Notes: generated from the letters alone by a model not told the origin. A stretch of 64,000 nt of DNA from Anaerolineae bacterium (GCA_021296065.1 JAGWBD010000014.1:25643-89642); one strand, 5' to 3'. Shown: positions 44,296 to 54,627, counted from the stretch's first letter. Translations and numbers: made by a program.

Positions 44296-44796
44296 ATGAC
44301 TCTCGATATCGTTCGAACCCTGCTTGACTATCATTATGGTGAGCAGCACAAGGTCTGGCAGGACTGTGTGCTGCAACTGGATGAGGCGCAGTACCTGCAC
44401 GATTCGAAGTATGCGCATGGCAGCATTCGCGACTGTCTGCTGCACGTGCTGAACGGGGAACGGACATGGCTGGCGCGCGCCCGCGCCGCCGCCGCCGCAA
44501 CGCCCCATGCCGCCGCGGACTTCCCGGACCGGGCAGCCCTGGGCGCGCGTTTCGCCGAGGTGGAGGCGGAAGTGCGCGCATTCGCCGACGGGCTGGATGA
44601 GGCGGGTCTGGCGGCGCCGGCGCCGTACATTTCGGTGGCGGGCGAGCGCATCGACAACCGCGTGTGGCACATCCTGCTGCACATCGCCAACCACGGCCTC
44701 ATCCATCGCGCCGAAATCATGGCCACGTCAGCCGCAATGGGCGGCCCGTCCTTCGATCTCAGTCTGATGCGCTGGCTCTACAAGGGCCGCTACTAG
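44296..44796 (+). CDS. DinB-like four-helix protein
   Basis: 166 residues of the DinB/YfiT metal-binding bundle. The three metal histidines are probably those in LLHVLNGE and in LLHIANHGLIHRAEI. Members often act as thiol-dependent transferases or bind metals, but the reaction is unknown here. It is followed 17 bp later by a dioxygenase gene on the same strand. Confidence 0.88.
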   Translation: MTLDIVRTLLDYHYGEQHKVWQDCVLQLDEAQYLHDSKYAHGSIRDCLLHVLNGERTWLARARAAAAATPHAAADFPDRAALGARFAEVEAEVRAFADGLDEAGLAAPAPYISVAGERIDNRVWHILLHIANHGLIHRAEIMATSAAMGGPSFDLSLMRWLYKGRY

Positions 44797-44813
44797 AGGG
44801 AAGGTGCAGAATC

Positions 44814-45632
44814 GTGATTGACCAAAAACTGCTGGAGCGCTTCGAAGACGAGGGCTACGTGGTTGTGCCGTCCCTTTTCCCGCGGGAGGAAGTGGAAACC
44901 ATCAAGGCGCATTTCATGCGACTGCACGCGCGCAAGGTCGGCTTCCACGACGACGGCATCACGGACGAGCACGACCCGCTCTACCGCTATCCGCGCATGA
45001 TCCACCCGCACCGTTGCGATGACCTCAGTCGCGACTGGCTGCTGGACGGGCGCCTGCGCGCCTGGACGACGGCCCTGCTGGGGCGCGAGCCGCTGGCCGC
45101 CCAGACCATGTTTTACTTCAAGCCGCCCGGCGCCCGCGGCCAGTCGCTGCATCAGGACCAGCGCTCGCTGGAGGTGCGGCCGGGCACCTGTCTGGCGGCC
45201 TGGATGGCGGTGGACGCCAGCGACGAGGACAACGGCTGTATGAAGATCGTGCCGCATAGCCAGGGCCTGGAAAAGCTCTGCATCATCGACGCGGACCGGC
45301 GCAAGTTCTTCAGCGGCACGACTGTCGAACTGGCCGACTGGATGGAAATGCGCAGCCTGCCCATGCAGCCGGGCGACGTGCTTTTCTTCAACGGCCAGGT
45401 GATTCATGGCAGCTGGCCCAACAGGACCGAAGACCGCTTCCGCCGCGCCATGATCGCGCATTACATCGTCGGCGAGGCGGAGAAGGTGGCGAAGTTCTAC
45501 CAGCCGCTGCTGACCTTCGACGGCGAGGAACTGGAAATGGGCGTCAGCGAACATGGCGGTCCCTGCGGCGTCTGGGTGCCGGCGGCCGAACCTGGCGGGC
45601 GTGATGAACTGGAACTCGTCGAGCGCGCCTGA
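44814..45632 (+). CDS. Phytanoyl-CoA dioxygenase (PhyH) family protein
   Basis: 272 residues starting at GTG 44814, after GAGGGAAGG. Iron ligands are H113-x-D115 (LHQDQRS) and H198 (VIHGSWPN), with an arginine near residue 210 for 2-oxoglutarate. N-terminal FEDEGYVVVPSLF is a typical PhyH opening. The longer frame upstream overlaps the DinB gene and is rejected. The substrate is unknown. It is the second dioxygenase of this family in the window and only distantly similar to the first. Confidence 0.88.
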   Translation: MIDQKLLERFEDEGYVVVPSLFPREEVETIKAHFMRLHARKVGFHDDGITDEHDPLYRYPRMIHPHRCDDLSRDWLLDGRLRAWTTALLGREPLAAQTMFYFKPPGARGQSLHQDQRSLEVRPGTCLAAWMAVDASDEDNGCMKIVPHSQGLEKLCIIDADRRKFFSGTTVELADWMEMRSLPMQPGDVLFFNGQVIHGSWPNRTEDRFRRAMIAHYIVGEAEKVAKFYQPLLTFDGEELEMGVSEHGGPCGVWVPAAEPGGRDELELVERA

Positions 45633-45696
45633 GGAACCGGTCGGCGCTACGGAACGACGCTACCCGACAATCTGAATACACCCGTGGAAAGCAACG

Positions 45697-47337
45697 ATGC
45701 AGTGCATCACCCTCGACCGCGTCAACCTGTCCTACGCCGCCCGCGAGATCTTCGCGGAGCTCTCCTGGGGCATTGACAGCCGCGCCCGCAGCGGCCTGAT
45801 CGGCCCCAATGGCGCCGGCAAGTCCAGTCTGCTGCGCATCATCAAGGGCGACCAGCAACCTGACAGCGGGACGGTGCAGCGTCTGCCGGGGACGCGCGTG
45901 GCTTACCTGCCGCAGCAGGTTGAATTGCCCGCGGGCCGCAGCCTGCTGGAGTGCGCCATGGCGTTGCCGCCGGCGCTGGCGGCCGTCGAGACGCGCCTGG
46001 CGCAACTGGAAGCGCGGCTGGGCGAGCCGGCGGTCTACAACAGCGAGCGCCGGCTGACGCATGCCCTGGCGCAGCAGGAACGCGCCCTGGCCGAATACGA
46101 GCGCCTGGGCGGCGCGCAGCATCAGGGTCGCGTGCGCTCCCTGCTGGCGCATCTGGGTCTCGACGAGGCCGATTACCAGCGTCCCTGCGAGACGCTCAGC
46201 GGCGGACAGAAAAAGCTGGTGGCCCTGACACGCCTGGCCGTCGCCCGGCCGGACGTTTTGCTGCTGGACGAACCGGACAACCACCTCGATCTGGTCGCGC
46301 GCCGTCGCCTTGAGGACTTCATCCGCAACTACGAAGGCAGTGTCATCATCGTCTCGCACGACCGCTGGCTGCTGGACGAGGTGGTCACGGAGATCGTTGA
46401 ACTGGATGCGGGGGCGCTGACGATCTGGCCCGGCAACTACAGCTGGTATGCGACGGAGCGCGAACTGGCGCGCCTGCGGCAGCAGCAGCAGTATACGGCG
46501 CAGCAGAAACGCATCCGTCAGATTGAAGAAGCCATCAAACGCTTTGAGCACTGGGCCCACATCACCGAGGACCCGCGCCACAAACGCAAGGCGCGCCATC
46601 GGCGGCGCATGCTGGAGCGCATGGAAGAAAAGGGCGAGATCATCGAAAAGGTCGTCGAGCGGCGACAGATGAATGCGGAATTCAGCGGCTGGCGCGGCAG
46701 CACGAAGGCGCTGGAGATCACGGGCCTGGCGATGGGCTACGACGAAGAGTTGCTCTTTGTCGATCTGGAGTTGTTGGTGCGGCACGGCGAGCGCGTCGGG
46801 TTGATCGGCCCCAACGGCGCCGGCAAGTCCGTCCTGTTTCGTCTGGTGCTGGGTGAGGAGACGCCGCTCGACGGCCAGATCCGAGTCGGCCCGGGCACGC
46901 AGCCCGGCTACTACGCCCAGGACCACGAGACGCTCGGCGCCTGGCTGGAGCGTTCGCCGCTGGAACGCGTGCGCGACATTCGCCCGATGTCCGAAAACGA
47001 CGCGGTCGCCTTCCTGCTGAAGTATCAGTTTCACTATGAGCAGTTGCGTCTGCCGGTGGCCGCGCTCAGCGGCGGCGAACGCAGCCGCCTGCAACTGGCG
47101 ACGCTGGTGCTGGAGCGCCCCAATCTGCTGCTGCTGGACGAGCCGACCAACAATCTCGACATTCCCACCGCCGAGGTGCTGGAGACGGCGCTGGCGGACT
47201 TTGAGGGTGCGATCCTCGCCATCTCGCACGACCGTTATTTCCTCGAGCGCACGGTGGACCGCATCGTGGAGCTGCGCGACGGCACGCTGACCAGCCACGC
47301 CGGCGGCTACAGCGACTGGCTGGAACGGCATGGTTGA
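45697..47337 (+). CDS. ABC-F family ATPase
   Basis: 546 residues with two nucleotide-binding domains and no membrane segment. Walker A motifs GPNGAGKSS (about residue 36) and GPNGAGKSV, signatures LSGGQKKLVAL and LSGGERSRLQL, and Walker B LLLLDEP twice are all present (the first followed by DNHLD, the second by TNNLD). The basic linker between the domains (KRKARHRRRMLERMEEKG) is the ribosome-contacting segment. ABC-F proteins act on stalled ribosomes or in antibiotic protection. Confidence 0.94.
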   Translation: MQCITLDRVNLSYAAREIFAELSWGIDSRARSGLIGPNGAGKSSLLRIIKGDQQPDSGTVQRLPGTRVAYLPQQVELPAGRSLLECAMALPPALAAVETRLAQLEARLGEPAVYNSERRLTHALAQQERALAEYERLGGAQHQGRVRSLLAHLGLDEADYQRPCETLSGGQKKLVALTRLAVARPDVLLLDEPDNHLDLVARRRLEDFIRNYEGSVIIVSHDRWLLDEVVTEIVELDAGALTIWPGNYSWYATERELARLRQQQQYTAQQKRIRQIEEAIKRFEHWAHITEDPRHKRKARHRRRMLERMEEKGEIIEKVVERRQMNAEFSGWRGSTKALEITGLAMGYDEELLFVDLELLVRHGERVGLIGPNGAGKSVLFRLVLGEETPLDGQIRVGPGTQPGYYAQDHETLGAWLERSPLERVRDIRPMSENDAVAFLLKYQFHYEQLRLPVAALSGGERSRLQLATLVLERPNLLLLDEPTNNLDIPTAEVLETALADFEGAILAISHDRYFLERTVDRIVELRDGTLTSHAGGYSDWLERHG

Positions 47338-47346
47338 AACCACGCC
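47327..47346. terminator. Weak hairpin over the ABC-F stop codon
   Basis: GGCATGGTT / AACCACGCC pair with one mismatch around a 2-base centre, spanning the ABC-F stop and ending before the convergent GNAT gene. It is short and without a T-run, so it is only a possible transcript end. Confidence 0.25.
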
Positions 47347-47349
47347 TGT

Positions 47350-47937
47350 TCAGACAGTGCGACGCATCTCCGTCACCCTGCTTAAGCCGAAGAAGCGCTG
47401 CAGAACGGGATACGATCGCTCCTGCAGGGCCACGAAGCCCTGGCGTTCGTAGAGGGCGCGGGCGCGCGGATTGTTGTCAAGCACATCAAGACGCAGGTCG
47501 CTGTAACCCTTGTTGCGGGCATGGCGACAGACTGCTTCCAGCAGTTGCGTGCCGATGCCCTGGCCGCGTTGCCCGGGCGCCACGGCGATGCCGTCCATCA
47601 GCAGGCTGCCGGGTTGCCGCTCACGCGACAACAACAGACCCATGCCGAGGTAGCGCAGGCCGCCGCCCGCAAGGCCATAGCTCTGGATCATCGTACGCAG
47701 ATTGATGTCCAGCAGACTGCCGGCCCCGTCCTGGAAACCGGCGAGTCCGGCCAGTTGCCCGCCGCGGTCAGCGACGAAGGCGTAGTCGGGGTTCAGTGAG
47801 CGCTCCAGTAAATTGAGACAGCGCGAACCGTCGCCCAGGATGGGCTGCAGCAGCGGGCGAAAGGCTTCCATGTACAGCAGGGCGGCCTGGGCGCGCTGTG
47901 CCTGCGCCAGCCCTTGCGAGATTGTCAGCGCCTCCAC
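47350..47937 (-). CDS. GNAT family N-acetyltransferase
   Basis: 195 residues. The acetyl-CoA loop VAPGQRGQGIGTQLLEAV and the downstream DVLDNNPRARALYERQGF are classic GNAT motifs A and B. The N-terminal half is less conserved. It is the last gene of a compact minus-strand group: maeB, mscS, GNAT, with gaps of 10 and 11 bases. Confidence 0.9.
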   Translation of the reverse strand: MEALTISQGLAQAQRAQAALLYMEAFRPLLQPILGDGSRCLNLLERSLNPDYAFVADRGGQLAGLAGFQDGAGSLLDINLRTMIQSYGLAGGGLRYLGMGLLLSRERQPGSLLMDGIAVAPGQRGQGIGTQLLEAVCRHARNKGYSDLRLDVLDNNPRARALYERQGFVALQERSYPVLQRFFGLSRVTEMRRTV

Positions 47938-47948
47938 GGGCTGCGCTT

Positions 47949-49067
47949 TCAGGTCGCGGCGGGCTCGTCGCCCGACGGCGGCGTCGGCGCGTTGGGGAAG
48001 GACTCGATGTAGAGCGTGCGGCTGGGGAAGGCGACGCTGAGCCCCAGGTCCTCGATGATGTCCATGATCGTCAGCAGGATTTTGTGCTGCTCTTCCATGA
48101 AGTCCCCCCAGGCGGGCTCCGTCACGTTGCAGCGGATCAGGATGTTGAGCGAGCTGTCGCCGAAGCCGGAAAAGAAGACGTTCACGGTCTCGGGGTCCAC
48201 CTTGTCGCGCGCCTTCAGCATGGCGCGCAGCCGGTCGACGAGGGCGCGCAGGTCGCCGCTGGTCGAATCGTAGGTGACGCCGACGGTGACGTCGAGACGG
48301 CGTTTTTCCATGCGCGAAAAGTTGACGACCGGCGCGCCGGTCAGCATGGTGTTGGGCACGGTGACCAGCGCCTGGTCCAGTTGGCGGATGCGCACGGCGC
48401 GCGCGCCGACCTCCTCGACGATACCGGTCACGCTCGGCGTGCGGATGAACTCGCCCTCGCGCAGGGGTTTGTCGCTGATGATGGTGGCGAAGGAGAAGAG
48501 GTTGGCCACGGTATCCTGGGCGGCCAGTGAGATGGCCAGGCCGCCGAGGCCGATGCCGGCCAGCAGGCCGTTAACGTCGTAGTGCCACTCCTGCAGCAGG
48601 GTGACGAGCGCCAGGGCAAGGACGAGGACGCGCAGGGCGGTGCGCAGGAAGGGCAGCAACTGCTCGTCGAGTGTGATGCCGGTTACGTTGTGCAGACGCG
48701 GCGAGGATTCGACGATGATGCCGATGCTGTTGTAGAGCGCGGCGAAGAGCGCGAAGATGACGAAGCTGCGCGCCAGTTGGGTGAAGAACTGCACGGTGCT
48801 GTCGTCACCTGGCAGCAGAACGCCGACGATGAGCAGTCCCGGCGCGATCACCAGCAGGCGCACCGGATTCTCGATGATGCCGAGGACGATGTCATCCAGG
48901 TCCGACTGGCGCCGTTCCAGGATACGGGCCAGGGGCCGCAGCACGAGCCAGGTGAGCAGACGGCGCAGCAGCCAGACGACGAGCAGCGCCGCTGCGGCCA
49001 GCAGGACGCGCAGGACGACGTTGCGCAGTTGCGGGTCCAGCTGGTCGAGAAAGGGCAGTTCGATCAC
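47949..49067 (-). CDS. MscS-family mechanosensitive channel
   Basis: 372 residues. Several N-terminal helices (LLAAAALLVVWLL, LLVIAPGLLIVGVLL, FVIFALFAALYNSIGI) precede the pore helix region (GLLAGIGLGGLAISLAAQDTVANLFS), the beta domain (GEFIRTPSVTGIVEEVGARAVRIRQLD, with VPNTML) and a cytoplasmic cage. It should release solutes on hypo-osmotic stress. It lies between the malic enzyme and GNAT genes. Confidence 0.93.
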   Translation of the reverse strand: MIELPFLDQLDPQLRNVVLRVLLAAAALLVVWLLRRLLTWLVLRPLARILERRQSDLDDIVLGIIENPVRLLVIAPGLLIVGVLLPGDDSTVQFFTQLARSFVIFALFAALYNSIGIIVESSPRLHNVTGITLDEQLLPFLRTALRVLVLALALVTLLQEWHYDVNGLLAGIGLGGLAISLAAQDTVANLFSFATIISDKPLREGEFIRTPSVTGIVEEVGARAVRIRQLDQALVTVPNTMLTGAPVVNFSRMEKRRLDVTVGVTYDSTSGDLRALVDRLRAMLKARDKVDPETVNVFFSGFGDSSLNILIRCNVTEPAWGDFMEEQHKILLTIMDIIEDLGLSVAFPSRTLYIESFPNAPTPPSGDEPAAT

Positions 49068-49077
49068 ACCAGGTTCC

Positions 49078-51339
49078 TCAGTTGCGCGCGGCCTGGCGCG
49101 CCTGGGCGTCCATGACGGCTGCGGCGGTCATGGCCACGATGTCGTCGACGTCGTCGCTGGCCTGCAGCACCTGCACCGGCTCGCCCATGCCCAGCAGGAC
49201 GGGGCCGATGGCCTCCACGCCGGCCATGCGATGCAACAGTTTGTAGGCGATGTTGGCCGAGCCGAGGTCCGGGAAGACCATCACGTTGGCGTCGCGCACG
49301 TCGCTGAAGGGGAAGCGTTCGTTGACGATGGCGTCGACCAGGGCCGTGTCCGCCTGCATCTCGCCATCGACCACCAGGTCCGGGCGGCGTTCGCGCACCA
49401 GCGCGGCGGCGTCGCGCACCTTGTGCGAAAGGGGGTGCGGCGTGCTGCCGAAGTTGGAGAAGGAGAGCATGGCCACGTGCGGCTCGATGTCGAGCGTGCG
49501 GGCGAAATCCGCGCCAAGGATGGCGATGTCGGCGAGGGTGTCGGCATCCGGCTCGATGTTGACGGTGGTATCGGTGAAGAAGTAGCTGCGGTCCTCGACG
49601 ATCATCAGATAGAGGCCGCTGACGACGCGGGCGCCGGGCGCCGTGCCGACGACCTGCAGCGCCGGACGCAGGACATCCGGGTATTCCTGGGTCAGGCCGC
49701 TCAAAAAGACTTCGGCGGCGGCGGCGTGTACCATCATCAGGCCGTACCAGGTGGGCTGTTGCAGCAGGGCGCTGGCGAGGGTGGCGGTCATGCCGCGACG
49801 ACGGCGCAGGTCCACCAGCGCCTGCACCCAGTCCGTCCGTTCCTCCAGATGCGGCGTGATGATGCGCGGCGCAAAGTCCAGCCCCAGTTCACGGATGCGC
49901 ATTTCGATCAGGTCGCGTTCACCGAGCAGGATGGGCGTGCCGATGCCTTCCTCGCGCATCTGGTAGGCCGCGCGGATGATGCGCGGGTGCTCACCCTCGC
50001 CATAGACGACGCGCGTTTGCGCCCCGCCGCTGCGGGCCTTGTTCATGATGCTGGCGCGCACCGTTTGGCCGTGGCCCTGACGTCGCAGCATCTCGAGGCG
50101 ATAGTCTTCAAGGTCGATCTCGCGCCGCGCCGCGCCGCTGTCCATGGCGGCCTGGGCCACCGCCGGCGCCACCCAGAGCAGCACGCGCGGGTCCAGCGGC
50201 TTGGGGATCAGGTAGTCGCGCCCGAATTTCAGTGAGGACAGGCCGTAGGCCGTGAGCACGCTGTCGGGCACGTCCTCGCGCGCCAGGGCGGCGAGGGCGC
50301 GGGCGGCGGCCAGCTTCATTTCCTCGTTGATGCTGCGCGCGTAGACGTCCAGCGCGCCGCGGAAGAGAAAGGGGAAGCCCAGCACGTTGTTGACCTGGTT
50401 GGGGTAGTCGCTGCGGCCGGTGCCGACGATGGCGTCGGGGCGCACGGCGAGGGCGTCCTCGGGCATGATCTCCGGGTCCGGGTTGGCCATGGCGAGGATG
50501 ATGGGGTCGCGCGCCATCTTCTTTACCATGTCCTGGGTCAGCACGCCGGCGGCGGAGAGGCCGATGAAGACGTCCGCGCCGTCGATGGCGTCATCCAGCG
50601 TACGGGCGTCGGTGTAGTTGGCGAAGCGCACCTTGTATTCGTTCAGGTATTCCTCGCGGCCGGCGAAGATGACGCCGCGCGAATCGAGCATCAGGATGTT
50701 CTCGCGCGCGACCCCCAGCTGGACGCAGAATTCGCCGGAAGCGATGGCGCTGGCGCCCGCGCCGGAGATCACCACGCGTAGATCGGGCATGGACTTGCCC
50801 ACCAGGTCAGCCGCGTTGACGAGGGCCGCGCCGGCGATGATGGCCGTGCCGTGCTGGTCATCGTGAAAGACGGGGATGTCCAGTTCGGCCTTGAGGCGCT
50901 CCTCGATCTCGAAGGCCTCGGGCGCCTTGATGTCCTCCAGGTTGATGCCGCCGAAGGTCGGCGCCAGCGCCTTGCAGATGGAAATGATCTCCTCGGGGTC
51001 GTCGCAGTCGAGCTCGATGTCGAAGACGTCGATGTCGGCGAAGCGCTTGAAGAGCACGCCCTTGCCCTCCATGACGGCCTTGGCCGGCAGCGGGCCGAGG
51101 TTGCCGAGGCCGAGGATGGCGCTGCCGTTGGTGACAACGGCGACGAGGTTGGCGCGGGCGGTCAACTCCCAGCCCAGCATGTTGTCGCGGTCGATCTCCA
51201 GCACGGCCTCGGCCACGCCGGGCGAATAGGCCAGCGAGAGGTCCTGCTGGGTGGCCAGCGGCTTGGTGGCCCGCACCTCAATCTTGCCCGGGCGTCCGCG
51301 GCGGTGATATTCAAGCACGTCCTGCGTCGTGATCGCCAT
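49078..51339 (-). CDS. maeB: NADP-dependent malic enzyme fused to phosphotransacetylase-like domain
   Basis: 753 residues. The N-terminal malic enzyme domain (about 1-420) shows [31 protein letters not shown] and the dinucleotide fold [16 protein letters not shown]. The C-terminal part (about 430-750) matches the phosphate acetyl/butyryl transferase fold ([37 protein letters not shown]), which in MaeB enzymes is regulatory. It decarboxylates malate to pyruvate in the cytoplasm. It is probably the first gene of a three-gene transcript. Confidence 0.95.
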   Translation of the reverse strand: MAITTQDVLEYHRRGRPGKIEVRATKPLATQQDLSLAYSPGVAEAVLEIDRDNMLGWELTARANLVAVVTNGSAILGLGNLGPLPAKAVMEGKGVLFKRFADIDVFDIELDCDDPEEIISICKALAPTFGGINLEDIKAPEAFEIEERLKAELDIPVFHDDQHGTAIIAGAALVNAADLVGKSMPDLRVVISGAGASAIASGEFCVQLGVARENILMLDSRGVIFAGREEYLNEYKVRFANYTDARTLDDAIDGADVFIGLSAAGVLTQDMVKKMARDPIILAMANPDPEIMPEDALAVRPDAIVGTGRSDYPNQVNNVLGFPFLFRGALDVYARSINEEMKLAAARALAALAREDVPDSVLTAYGLSSLKFGRDYLIPKPLDPRVLLWVAPAVAQAAMDSGAARREIDLEDYRLEMLRRQGHGQTVRASIMNKARSGGAQTRVVYGEGEHPRIIRAAYQMREEGIGTPILLGERDLIEMRIRELGLDFAPRIITPHLEERTDWVQALVDLRRRRGMTATLASALLQQPTWYGLMMVHAAAAEVFLSGLTQEYPDVLRPALQVVGTAPGARVVSGLYLMIVEDRSYFFTDTTVNIEPDADTLADIAILGADFARTLDIEPHVAMLSFSNFGSTPHPLSHKVRDAAALVRERRPDLVVDGEMQADTALVDAIVNERFPFSDVRDANVMVFPDLGSANIAYKLLHRMAGVEAIGPVLLGMGEPVQVLQASDDVDDIVAMTAAAVMDAQARQAARN

Positions 51340-51515
51340 CTAAACTCCGTTTTCTGTCTGTCGCTATCCTAACCTGAATCCCTGCGCTCTGTCCTGGCCG
51401 AAAGCCACGACAATGTGCAGGAGCAGTTCGCAATGTCCTGCCTGAATCCCGCAAGGCAGACATCGGCGTTGCTGCTCACGACCGGAGCCGGACCAGGACA
51501 AGGTGGTGAATCTGT

Positions 51516-53030
51516 TTATGTTTCTTCAGAAGAAGAAGGAAAGGCAAGGGGCAACTGAATGGAAGACGTAGAGTCGGAACTGATCCGGTCATCCTGGTCT
51601 ACAACGACCAGCGGGCGAAAGACTTTCATCAATTCCGCGCGGCCTCGCGCACCTTCGTCGGTCAATGCCACAATTCCTGCCGGCAGTGGCGCCTGGGCAC
51701 CAAGTACAGAATCTGGCGACCTCAAGGTCATCTGTGAAAGCCCTTCCAGATCTCGCTGGAGTATGCGGGGCTTTTCGAAATACAGGGTTCGCAGGATCGG
51801 TGAGAGATTCGGAATGTCCTCCAGGGCGATCGGTTCGTCGAGTGCCACTGCCAGCGCGAGAGCCAACGTTCGCCGACGCTGCTGCAGGTCACTGTTGCGG
51901 CCCTCGAACTGTTGCTGGATAAATGATTCCCAGAGATTGATACGCTGCCGCGCACTGATTTCCTGCTGTTGCTGTCGCAAGAGTTCGGCGAAGCCACGCA
52001 GTGCGTATTGCAGAAAGGGAACAGGTCCCTGGACGCGTGAGCGATCGAGGACCTCGTAATATTCCGGGTGTGTACGGTGATAGTGATTGCTCAGGAGATG
52101 GGCAGCGATGTCGGGCACACTGGTGGCTATGAGAATATGAAGTTCGATTGCCCGTGCTGTTCGGCCGTTGCCGTCAGCAAAAGGATGGATCCATGCGATG
52201 TATAGATGGGCCAGCAAGGCTTGAAAAATACCTTGAGTGACCGACCCCAAAGCCTTAAGTTCCTCTAAATCGTGATACAAAAAGGTGCACAGGCGGTCCG
52301 TCAAGTAAGGCACATCGTCATATGGAGCCCCTCTGCTATTGCCAATCGTGACGGGATGACTGCGGAATTCGCCGCCCGGACTTGCTCCCGACTCCGGGGT
52401 GATTTCCCGCAGAATCCGGCCGTTGTAGTCCAGGAAGGTCTGGACTTGCACGCGAGTCACCTGGCCGCTGAAAATTCGTTTTGCGATGTCGTTGTAAAGA
52501 GCAATGATATTGCGCGCTTCCCTTACCTCGTAATTCTCAGCCCCGGGTGTTCCCGGGCGGAAAGCGCGCCCGGTCGCAATTCGGGCGATGTCTTCTACTT
52601 CAAGTGTGTTGCCCTCAATGGCGATCGTCGCACGCGCGCCACGCAGCAGGTAGAGCTCGTACAGTCCTCGTTCCTGGCCCGGGGGCAAAAGCGTGTCCGC
52701 AAGTTGGGACAGGCTCTCCTGGATTTGGCCCAGCGTCTGCCAGTCGCGCCAGTCCAGCTGGTTCAGATCCAGTTTGAAGTCGATAAAACCATGGCTGCGA
52801 AGATAGTTGCGCAACTCTGACTCCAAAAGTGACCGGGAATTGAGTAGAGATCTACGCCTTTGAGCGCAATTCTGGCCTCCATTGTAACCTGAAATGCACG
52901 CCGCATTTCTTTGGAGCTCACTTCTGATTCCGGAAATGACCGAGAATTGAGTAGAGAATTGCGCCTCCGGACCTAATTCTGGATTCCATATTGGTCTGAA
53001 ATGCGTCTCGCAAACGACTTTTGGATTCAA
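51516..53030 (-). CDS. Fic-domain AMP transferase with class II inhibitory motif
   Basis: The Fic core motif HPFADGNGRTAR is complete, with catalytic His and the anion-binding loop. N-terminal to it, TIAIEGN fits the [S/T]xxxE[G/N] inhibitory helix, making this a class II (self-inhibited) Fic protein. Such enzymes attach AMP to target proteins. Up to 504 residues are open from ATG 53030, but the first 60-70 codons consist of decayed tandem repeats, so the true start is probably near 52820, possibly a TTG. No antitoxin gene is adjacent. Lower GC than its neighbours hints at horizontal origin. Confidence 0.85.
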   Translation of the reverse strand: MNPKVVCETHFRPIWNPELGPEAQFSTQFSVISGIRSELQRNAACISGYNGGQNCAQRRRSLLNSRSLLESELRNYLRSHGFIDFKLDLNQLDWRDWQTLGQIQESLSQLADTLLPPGQERGLYELYLLRGARATIAIEGNTLEVEDIARIATGRAFRPGTPGAENYEVREARNIIALYNDIAKRIFSGQVTRVQVQTFLDYNGRILREITPESGASPGGEFRSHPVTIGNSRGAPYDDVPYLTDRLCTFLYHDLEELKALGSVTQGIFQALLAHLYIAWIHPFADGNGRTARAIELHILIATSVPDIAAHLLSNHYHRTHPEYYEVLDRSRVQGPVPFLQYALRGFAELLRQQQQEISARQRINLWESFIQQQFEGRNSDLQQRRRTLALALAVALDEPIALEDIPNLSPILRTLYFEKPRILQRDLEGLSQMTLRSPDSVLGAQAPLPAGIVALTDEGARGRAELMKVFRPLVVVDQDDRISSDSTSSIQLPLAFPSSSEET

Positions 53031-53110
53031 TTATGATTCCGGAAATGATCGAGAATTGAGTAGAGAATTGCGCCCCTGGATGCAATTCCGGACTCCATTT
53101 TGACAAAAAT
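52817..53110. repeat. Tandem repeats of about 108 bp covering the 5' end of the fic gene
   Basis: Units begin at 52831, 52938 and 53047 with GACCGGGAATTGAGTAGAG, GACCGAGAATTGAGTAGAG and GATCGAGAATTGAGTAGAG. Each is preceded by a CTGAYTCC-type end also found at 52817-52830 inside the gene. Period 107-109 bp; the third unit is incomplete. The unit appears to be the fic 5' coding start repeated outward. Confidence 0.85.
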
Positions 53111-53185
53111 GTGACTTTGGATCTGTCTGGAAAACCATCCACTTTTTGACAGGGACTGGCAGCGCTGCCTGACGAGCGTCCGGCG

Positions 53186-54565
53186 CTACAGTTGCAGGCG
53201 CTCTCGCCAGGCCTCGTGGAAATTGTGGCGCGGGCCCTGCGGCGCGCGCAGGCCGCTGCGCTCGGGAAGGTCGTACTGTGTGAAGAAGGCATCCATTTGC
53301 CGGCCGAGGTCGGCGGCCAGCTGCGGCTCGTCGGCGCGGATGTCGTGCCGCTCGCGCGGGTCGGCCTGCAGGTCGAAGAGCAGTTCGTGGTTCAGCGCCG
53401 CGTTGCGCACCAGCTTGTAACGACTCGTGCGCCACATACGCGTCGGGCCGTATTCGCCGGCCTGGAAGGGACGCCAGTCGGGCAGCGCCTGCGCGTTCGT
53501 AAACAGGGGCGCGAGACTGCGGCCCGGCCCGCCGGATGGATCGGCGCCAGACCCGGCCAGGTCGAGCAGGGTCGCGTACAGGTCGCAGAGATCGACGAAG
53601 TGCCCGGCCGTCTGATCAGGAAGCACCTGACCCGGCCAGTTGAAAAGCAGCGGCACGCGAATCGACTCTTCCAGCATGTTGGGCGGGCGGGTGGCGTTGC
53701 CCTTGCCCCACAGGCCGTGATGGCTGCAATTGAGGCCGTGGTCGGCTGTATAGACGACGAGGGTGTCCTCGCGCAGGCCCCGGGCTTCCAGTTCGTCCAG
53801 CAGGCGGCCCACGCCCTCGTCGATATGCGTGACCGCGGCGTAATACTGCGTCAGCGCCTCCTCCCGGTCACGCACGTGGACGCCCTCGCCCGTGAATTGC
53901 CCGTGAGGTCTGGGGTCATTCTGCGGGATATCGGCAAAAGTCGCGTTGCGGTAGCGTGCCACCAGGCGTTCGGGATGGCCGCTCCAGGGGCTGTGCGTCC
54001 CGATGTAACCGACGAAGAGGAAAAAAGGCTGCTCCTGCGGGCGCTCGCGCAGAAAGCGCAGGGCCTTGTCCGTGATGATCTCGCTGTGCCAGCCCCGACG
54101 CTCAACGAACTGCCCGTCAACGCTGTAGGGCCCGTCCAGCGCCGGCCGGTTGGCGCGCAGGGCGTCCCAGCTGTGAAAGCCCGGCTGCGGCAGGTCATCG
54201 TCGCCGCAGTGCCATTTGCCGCTCAGGCCGCAGTGATAACCCGCCTGCGCCAGGCGCTCCGCCAGGGTGACCTGGCCGGCCAGCGAAGGCTGCCCCGTAA
54301 GGGCCGCGCGCTGCGCCGCGTTGCGAATGTTGACCTCGTACCAGAGCCAGTCGTGGATGCCGTGTTGCGAGGGCAGGAGACCGGTGAAGAAGGAGGCGCG
54401 CGCCGGCGAGCAGACCGGCGTGGGCGTGAAGGCGTTGTCCATGCGCAGGCCGCCCGCGGCCAGATGGTCCAGCGCCGGCGTGTGCAACTCGCGATTGCCG
54501 TAGCAGCCGGCGGCCCACTGCGCGTGATCGTCGCTCATGATGACCAGAATGTTGGGCCGGGTCAT
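53186..54565 (-). CDS. Sulfatase (formylglycine type)
   Basis: 459 residues, cytoplasmic by lack of a signal. Metal ligands lie in VIMSDDHAQW, the activation motif is CSPARASFFTG with catalytic cysteine C52, and YTADHGLNCSHHGLWGKGN gives the second metal block. The overall plan is that of arylsulfatase/iduronate-2-sulfatase-like enzymes; the substrate is unknown. It is distinct from the sulfatase at 15824-17224. No carbohydrate genes are adjacent. Confidence 0.9.
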   Translation of the reverse strand: MTRPNILVIMSDDHAQWAAGCYGNRELHTPALDHLAAGGLRMDNAFTPTPVCSPARASFFTGLLPSQHGIHDWLWYEVNIRNAAQRAALTGQPSLAGQVTLAERLAQAGYHCGLSGKWHCGDDDLPQPGFHSWDALRANRPALDGPYSVDGQFVERRGWHSEIITDKALRFLRERPQEQPFFLFVGYIGTHSPWSGHPERLVARYRNATFADIPQNDPRPHGQFTGEGVHVRDREEALTQYYAAVTHIDEGVGRLLDELEARGLREDTLVVYTADHGLNCSHHGLWGKGNATRPPNMLEESIRVPLLFNWPGQVLPDQTAGHFVDLCDLYATLLDLAGSGADPSGGPGRSLAPLFTNAQALPDWRPFQAGEYGPTRMWRTSRYKLVRNAALNHELLFDLQADPRERHDIRADEPQLAADLGRQMDAFFTQYDLPERSGLRAPQGPRHNFHEAWRERLQL

Positions 54566-54627
54566 GTTTCTCCTTCAGCAAGCATCAGTGGACCGTATTG
54601 TACAGCGACCGGTTCTGCGGGAAACAG

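Noticed and set aside
45544..47343. Open frame of 599 codons on the minus strand
   Set aside because: Antisense to the ABC-F gene, whose Walker and signature motifs are unambiguous.
52831..53110. Repeats upstream of fic considered as a CRISPR array
   Set aside because: Period is about 108 bp, units are similar along their whole length rather than alternating short repeats with unique spacers, and no cas gene is present.
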